The notes under the pieces were generated by a model. That model worked only from the letters and a program-made list of their open reading frames with translations. It ran no database searches and had not been told where the DNA came from. The translations under genes and the position numbers were made by a program. DNA of 64,000 nt. It comes from Tethya wilhelma. Lineage: Eukaryota > Porifera > Demospongiae > Tethyida > Tethyidae. The stretch's first letter is position 1, and every line of letters begins with the position of its first letter. This document shows, piece after piece, positions 58,262 through 64,000 of the stretch. The stretch is taken from positions 476,229-540,228 of the forward strand of contig CAXIPT010000001.1 in the NCBI GenBank assembly GCA_964030475.1, read 5' to 3'.

Positions 58262-59241
58262 CTACTACACGGCAGACAAACACCACCCCCCACCTCCACC
58301 TGGTCGCACTGGGGACACCACTGAGGACTATGCCAATGTCATTGACAACATTGACCCAGAGAGATACGCCACCAGTGGAAATAAGGGGCCAGCACAGGGG
58401 GCACCTCGACAGGGACCACAGCCAGGGGCTCCACCTCTGAGGGGACCAAAACCAGAGATACCTCCTCTAAGAGGACAAGGGCCACGGAATGAACCTCAGT
58501 CAGGGATCCCTCTACAAGGGCCACAACCAGGGATCCCCCGACAGAAGGGGAGGGAGAGCCAACAGGTGCTGGTTGATAATGACTACCATTGTCTGGAGGA
58601 GTGCAGTGAGGGTAAGGACAGGGACTACTACCTGCTGGAGCAGGAGGGAGAAGGTGAGAGAGGGGGGGTGGTTAGTGTTCAATTGTTGATTGGAACCTCT
58701 GAATGATTTATAAACTTGAACATTAAAAAGGAAGATCCAATAAACTTGTTTATGTAAACTTCTGCAAATACAACACTTGCAACTTCCACATAATTATGGC
58801 AAATATTACAGCAATACAGAGAAACAGAGACAGCTAGGGCATGTACATGTGCTCTAGAGAGTGACAAAAACTTATGATTGGTCAAGAGCAAGTTGTTGAA
58901 TTGTTGACTGAAACATCTGAGTTGAATTTATTATTAAGTTTTTGTTAATAAGAGTATTAAATGTAGAAAACAAGCAGCTGTCATTCACCTCCAGAAGGAA
59001 AAAAATAGTTCTACAGAGAATAAATTCAGCTTTGAGTGCACCACATGCATGCAAGTGCATTTGTGTATTTGAAGCTAACATTCAGAATAGTTCTAATCTC
59101 TCTCCCTCTCTCCCACACGAAGCAGGTGGGATGGACCATGACTACCAGCTGCTGGAGGGAGGGGAGGAAGAGGAGGAGAGAAAGAAAGAAGGAGAGGCTG
59201 CTCTCTATGAGGTCCCCATACCAACAAAGAACACAAACTAA
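57075..59241 (+). CDS. type I membrane receptor-like protein with tyrosine-rich tail, member 2 (complete)
   Basis: Four exons, 57075-57144, 57200-57917, 58262-58653 and 59123-59241, keep frame and give 432 residues. Exon 1 is a signal peptide (INLLLLLLCMVLGHTTLTG). Exon 2 has the Cys-rich head (QQCWNIEISPNGRQL, CGCERQYNR, CNPLRSLSG), a Thr/Ser-rich stalk and the membrane helix ALGVVTALLLLVLVGVVSGW. Exon 3, spliced directly from a (CA)n tract, is proline-rich with tyrosine motifs EDYANV, ERYATS, NDYHCLEE and DRDYYLLE. Exon 4 adds DHDYQLLEG and ALYEVPIP. Such motifs are typical phosphorylation and SH2-docking sites, suggesting a signalling receptor (inference). The donor of exon 2 reads AGG TAG, so a retained intron would end the protein right after the membrane. 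Confidence 0.8.
58224..58260. repeat. (CA)n tract forming the acceptor of a coding exon
   Basis: CA repeat ends in CACAG at 58261, the acceptor of the tyrosine-tail exon. Confidence 0.95.
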
Positions 59242-59579
59242 CTTCTAACACAAGATATGACATCATTAAGAGTCACTGACACATACAGACATGTGTTTAT
59301 GTTTGCAACTGCACCGTGTTTGCTATTATCAATAATTTCATCCATGAAAAATGTTTGTTCAGTGCGCATCAAATTATCCCTATCCTACAGACTGAGTTAG
59401 GATAAGTAGGCAGATCAGGAGTAGCTTGTTGATTTCTATTGCTTGGTGGGAATAAGAGAAGGTAACACGGTTGGAGTGTATCATTTTATAGTTTTGCAGT
59501 TAGCAGATGAGCTGGCATTTGCTGGAGAAAGTTTAAATCTACATCCCCTGTCAAGATTCATATTGGTCTGCTAGTACAT

Positions 59580-60210
59580 AATATCTATACCAGCAACCTT
59601 AATAATATGTTTGAATATAGGTTTGTAGTGACATAACCGAACCTTTCGGTTTTAATGTAACAGTTACCCACTTACAGTATATTGATTGTATTATCATGGA
59701 TCATCAAGGGGCACCTCACGAAACAAACCAGGGACACCTTAACGAGGACAATATTTAGGGAGTCCCTCTATACCGAAGAGCACAGCCAGGGGTCCCCCAA
59801 CAGAAGGGGAGGGAGAGCCAACAGGTGCTGGTTGATAATGACTACCATTGTCTGGAGGGGTGCAGTGAGGGCAAGGACAGGGACTACTCCCAGCGACCAT
59901 ACATGGCTTAGAAACTGTAATGTTTAACTTGAATAAGGAATATAGTTCAAAATTCTGCAGCTAATCAAAGGTTACGCATTATTTCAACTACATACACATG
60001 TCATTGATGTGTTTGTCTTCACTGCCAACATACAGTCGGAAAGTCAGCATTAATTTTTATGTGACTCATTGTAATAATAACACTATTCCACAATATACAA
60101 TAATATAATCAATATACTGTAAGTGTAACTGTTACATTAAAACCTAAAGGTTCGGTTATGTCACTACAAACTTATATTCAAACATATTATTAAGGTTGCT
60201 GGTATAGATT
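59580..60210. mobile_element. inverted-repeat element carrying a captured tyrosine-tail exon
   Basis: Arms at about 59580-59694 and 60101-60210 are roughly 95 percent reverse complements (ATACCAGCAACCTTAATAAT ... and the GTGACATAACCGAACCTTT block). Between them, 59740-59910 matches exon 3 of member 2: in frame it reads KGRESQQVLVDNDYHCLEG, then GKDRDYSQRPYMA and a stop. The arms and captured exon look like a Pack-type non-autonomous transposon. A second copy is at 63263-63893. Confidence 0.7.
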
Positions 60211-60216
60211 GCTAGA

Positions 60217-60427
60217 TCGAACGCTCTCTAAAAGTTTTGTAGCAGCAAAAGAAAGCTTCTAAAAGATGTTCTGTATTGAATTCTGGCCAAAATGACTGCT
60301 AAGCAGCATTGCTAAAGTAAGTGCACAAAAGAATAGCGCATTATAATACCAAAGCGTAAATTTCGTGACTGAAAAAGGGGGGAGGCAAATGCCCCTCTAG
60401 CCCTCCCCCCCCCTGGCTACGCCACTG
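60217..60427. mobile_element. fragment of the GGCTACGCCACTG-ended transposon
   Basis: Ends CCCCTGGCTACGCCACTGG and contains GATCGAACGCTCTCTAAAA and AATTCTGGCCAAA, inverted relative to the element at 41117-41457. The other end is missing. Confidence 0.75.
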
Positions 60428-61050
60428 GATTAAATCCAAATGGACTCTGCTCTCTTTTTGAGCTTGAGGCTTATGTAATCTTTGCAAATGGGCACCATTA
60501 TTTGTTCAAAGATAAACAATGAATCTATCAATGTTTTGACACGATAAAGAGCTAGTAAAACTATGTAGCTACTGCTAGAGCTGTAAAAATAAGCATAAAT
60601 TATAATTTGCTTCAGTTAATCGCACATAAACATTCGTTCAGTGTTCAGCAAAGTATCCCTATCCTACAGACTGAGTTAGAACATGCCTAAGCACAACCAC
60701 CTTCTCTAGGTTCATCAGTCACAGAACATCTGCCTGACTGAATACAAAGAATGTGCTCCATCACAATAACGAGTGTTGTCTACACACCATCATAACAACA
60801 ATAACTATGCTTTTAACAACTATTGGTCTATAGGACTACATTACTATCACTATGATAGGCAGAAAGGCTTCAGTAGTTAGTATTATCCATGCATTGTACA
60901 GTGACACCAACCTGCACTGCGGCTGCTCCCTCAGAAATACAATCAAGGTATAGCCTTACTATTATGACATCATAGTGAAATCACTACATAAACCAGCCTT
61001 TTCACCAAGTAACAAGGAAACAAAGAGAAAGTGTTTAAGACAACAACTCC

Positions 61051-62630
61051 ATGATGGCTCATGGTATCAACCCCCTGCTACTGCTGTGTATGGTACTGGG
61101 GCACACCACTCTCACAGGTAAGAGAGAGACTGGGTTCAGTGTTAGTACCATTGATATCACATTGACCTATAGTTTCCCAACAGTGCTGGAATATAAACAT
61201 AAGAAATGATGGAATGAAACTGGTAGTCCAGAGATGTGACACTGATGGAACCAACTGTAACTGTGAAAGACAGTATAACCGACAAAAAGGTGGTGGTTGC
61301 AATCCCTTAAGGTCACTATCAGGCAGCAATGTGGTGTGTCTTCAAGACTTGACACCATCCCAGAGTCAAAGAAATGGACCATCAACTGCACTGGGAGTTG
61401 TCACTGCCCTGCTGCTCCTGGCCCTGGTGGGTGTGGTCTCAGGATGGGTGGTGACATGCTACGTCATGAGGAGGAGAGAGACCAAGAGAGGCCTCCCAGC
61501 CACACCAGGGGCAGTGAGGTAAGGGGAGACTAGGTTGTCATTCACATCATTTTGAAGGGGAGACATTCACTGAAAGATGACAAAATTTACTTCAGTGAAT
61601 AATGTCTGGGGAGGCATCACACACAANTTTTGAGCTAATTTTCGTGAATCACGATCTCTGAAATTATATTGCCGATATACGGTTTTCTAAATTTTCGTGG
61701 AGAAAATTTTCGTGATATACGGTCAAATCACGAAATTCACGAAAATATTGTACCACGAAAATTTGGAGCTATACGGTATTCGAACCGCATACGAAATATA
61801 CGAAAATTTCCACCATACGAAAAATTTCCCGCTATATGGTATATATGATCTACATGTACCCTAGCTAGTATTTGTATTGTCAAAGGCAACTGATAGCTAT
61901 GGTTGTGTCCAAAATGCTCTAGTTTTGTACCCAGTACAGCAGGCTGCCAGTAGTAGCACAGCTATGAATTTAAATAATAACGCACACTTGTCTGTGTGGA
62001 AAGGGTTGTCAATTTGAAGTGGCTAATGAATTAATGGTTGCCATACGGAGAAGGCGCTTTTTGTCTTGTATCTAGCGACTCAGGTAGAGAGATGAATAAC
62101 CGATGCCTAAAGCACATGAAGACAAAGAAACTAAGTTTATTCAGTCAAGAATCAGCTTCTGAAAGTAAGCAGTCTTTGAGAAAGTCTGAAGAAGAAGAAG
62201 AATAGAAAGAAGGAGAAAAGGCTTTGCATATTTTAGTTTGGTACTTTAACAATGATTTAGGCCACGTTTTTAGACTTATTAGAAAGAGAATGAGCTAAAT
62301 AGTATCTTTAGAAGCCTTTTAGTGTCAAGCGCTCAGCTTTTGCCGAGTTATTTGCGTGAATATTAATATTTGTATTGCGCTTAGTACTACTGTACTGGGA
62401 ATACTTTGAAGTTTAAGTGCATCACATGCATGTAATGCATTCTGTGTGGTGATCAAAACTTGAAGCTAACATTCAGAATGGTTCTAATCTCTCTCTCTCT
62501 CCCACATGAAGCAGGTGGTGTGGACCATGACTACCAGCTGCTGGAGGGAGAATGGGAAGAGGAGGAGAGAAAGAAAGAAGGAGAGGCTGCCCTCTATGAG
62601 GTCCCCATACCAACAAAGAACACACACTAA
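61051..62630 (+). CDS. type I membrane protein, member 3 (stalk and tyrosine exon lost)
   Basis: Exon 61051-61117 is a signal peptide (MMAHGINPLLLLCMVLG). Exon 61173-61518 has the Cys-rich head (QQCWNINIRNDGMKL, CNCERQYNR, CNPLRSLSG), then passes straight to the membrane helix ALGVVTALLLLALVGVVSGW and RRRETKRGLPATPGAV. The Thr-rich stalk of members 1 and 2 is deleted, leaving only PSQSQRNGPST. The last exon, 62512-62630, encodes DHDYQLLEGEWEEEE and ALYEVPIPTKNTH. As in member 1, the middle tail exon is absent and the remaining exons do not keep frame; the donor again reads AGG TAA. It is either a short-tail form made by intron retention or a decaying gene. Confidence 0.68.
61660..61845. mobile_element. 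degenerate CCGTATAG-type MITE cluster
   Basis: Several ATATACGGT / TATACGGTA ends with AAATTTTCGTGG-like inner sequence lie close together, suggesting nested or broken copies. A single N is at 61627 just to the left. Confidence 0.6.
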
Positions 62631-62758
62631 CTTTTAGCTAACTTAAACAAGCTGTGACATCATCAATGGCCATTATACATGCTCATGAATAGACAGTTAC
62701 TTTACAATTCATTTTTGCCACAACTGCACCTGTGTTTGCTATCATCAATATCTGTGGA

Positions 62759-62828
62759 TAGCCATGTTCCCAGGCCTTCTCTCTTTTTGCAACAAATATT
62801 GTGAGGGAGAAGCCTGGGAACAAAGCTA
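62759..62828. mobile_element. short hAT-like MITE
   Basis: Ends TAGCCATGTTCCCAGGCCTTC and GAAGCCTGGGAACAAAGCTA are inverted, with TCTGTGGA / ATGCGTGG as a weak 8-bp flank match. Confidence 0.7.
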
Positions 62829-63085
62829 ATGCGTGGAATTTCAATCGATTTCATGATTTATAGTTAAAACCATAGTTAGTAAGTTGCAAATACAAGCTCA
62901 CTTATGAAGGCTAGTTTTCTCATGAGCGTGAGTGTGAAAAGACCTGCTCTAGACTTTTGCTAATTATACGTGTGAAACAGGCATACATTAATGAATGATT
63001 TTCAATAGCTGGTTTGAACAATACAATGACATCATAATGAAATATTGAAATCACTACTCGATCAGCTCTGATACCAAATTCAACT

Positions 63086-64000
63086 TAAGTAGGCAGATCA
63101 GGAGTAGCTTGTTGATTTCTATTGCTTGGTGGGAATAAGAGAAGGTAACACGGTTGGAGTGTATCATTTTATAGTTTTGCAGTTAGCAGATGAGCTGGCA
63201 TTTGCTGGAGAAAGTTTAAATCTACATCCCCTGTCAAGATTCATATTGGTCTGCTAGTACATAATATCTATACCAGCAACCTTAATAATATGTTTGAATA
63301 TAGGTTTGTAGTGACATAACCGAACCTTTCGGTTTTAATGTAACAGTTACCCACTTACAGTATATTGATTGTATTATCATGGATCATCAAGGGGCACCTC
63401 ACGAAACAAACCAGGGACACCTTAACGAGGACAATATTTAGGGAGTCCCTCTATACCGAAGAGCACAGCCAGGGGTCCCCCAACAGAAGGGGAGGGAGAG
63501 CCAACAGGTGCTGGTTGATAATGACTACCATTGTCTGGAGGGGTGCAGTGAGGGCAAGGACAGGGACTACTCCCAGCGACCATACATGGCTTAGAAACTG
63601 TAATGTTTAACTTGAATAAGGAATATAGTTCAAAATTCTGCAGCTAATCAAAGGTTACGCATTATTTCAACTACATACACATGTCATTGATGTGTTTGTC
63701 TTCACTGCCAACATACAGTCGGAAAGTCAGCATTAATTTTTATGTGACTCATTGTAATAATAACACTATTCCACAATATACAATAATATAATCAATATAC
63801 TGTAAGTGTAACTGTTACATTAAAACCTAAAGGTTCGGTTATGTCACTACAAACTTATATTCAAACATATTATTAAGGTTGCTGGTATAGATTGCTAGAT
63901 CGAACGCTCTCTAAAAGTTTTGTAGCAGCAAAAGAAAGCTTCTAAAAGATGTTCTGTATTGAATTCTGGCCAAAATGACTGCTAAGCAGCATTGCTAAAG
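63086..64000. repeat. second copy of 59403-60317 (unit length 3,683 bp)
   Basis: All stretches compared by eye are the same as 59403-60317, including the element with the captured exon (63263-63893). The copy is still running at the window end. The repeated unit would include member 3. Confidence 0.9.

Noticed and set aside
59682..59927. Frame MIVLSWIIKGHL as a small gene, repeated at 63365
   Set aside because: It crosses the inverted arm and reads the captured exon in the wrong frame; the exon's own frame gives the recognisable DNDYHCLE motif.

Overview
The window looks like genomic DNA of an early-branching animal, most likely a demosponge such as Amphimedon queenslandica. That species call is an inference. 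It rests on compact genes with short introns, animal nuclear genes (ARID2, NUP205), lineage-expanded Death/TIR/Ig/EGF/BPI proteins, and many small inverted-repeat transposons packed into introns. No rRNA, tRNA or CRISPR array was seen. Exon coordinates below come from splice signals, reading-phase agreement and protein similarity judged by eye; nothing was aligned by computer.

Layout, left to right. (1) 1-2055: five ARID2 exons on the + strand, ending at a (GT)n tract and a single N. (2) 2057-26600: a block read almost entirely on the minus strand. It holds an unknown gene (copy A), a protein kinase-coiled coil-Kelch gene, a coiled coil-SH3-Kelch gene, a Death-coiled coil-SH3 gene, a second copy (B) of the unknown gene, and the 3' half of ARID2. 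(3) 26600-27573: a (CA)n tract, one + strand C2B-like exon, a 105-N gap, and the likely first exon of ARID2 on the minus strand. (4) 28022-29224: a TIR-domain protein. (5) 30622-36266: a 14-exon, 810-residue transmembrane receptor with Ig-like domains, two EGF modules and a cytoplasmic Death domain. (6) 36565-53105: NUP205 on the minus strand, with two BPI/LBP-family genes nested on the + strand in an intron. (7) 53480-64000: a tandem family of small type I membrane proteins, the complete member carrying a tyrosine-rich tail, plus a transposon-like element that contains a copy of their signalling exon.

Two themes stand out. First, there is a dense neighbourhood of innate-immunity-like parts (Death, TIR, Ig/EGF receptor, BPI, kinase/SH3/Kelch adaptors, tyrosine-tailed receptors). 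Some of these architectures I do not know from other animals: kinase-coiled coil-Kelch, a Death-coiled coil-SH3 gene sharing the same tail modules, and 4xIg-2xEGF-TM-Death. The Kelch cluster looks like modular swapping of N-terminal heads onto a shared coiled coil-Kelch tail, helped by phase-0 exons. Second, there are clear joins that do not make biological sense. ARID2 is split onto opposite strands exactly at (GT)n/(CA)n tracts. NUP205 lacks about a third of its middle at a single N. A 3,683-bp unit repeats at the right edge. These look like assembly faults or recent rearrangements at microsatellites and should be resolved before gene models are trusted.
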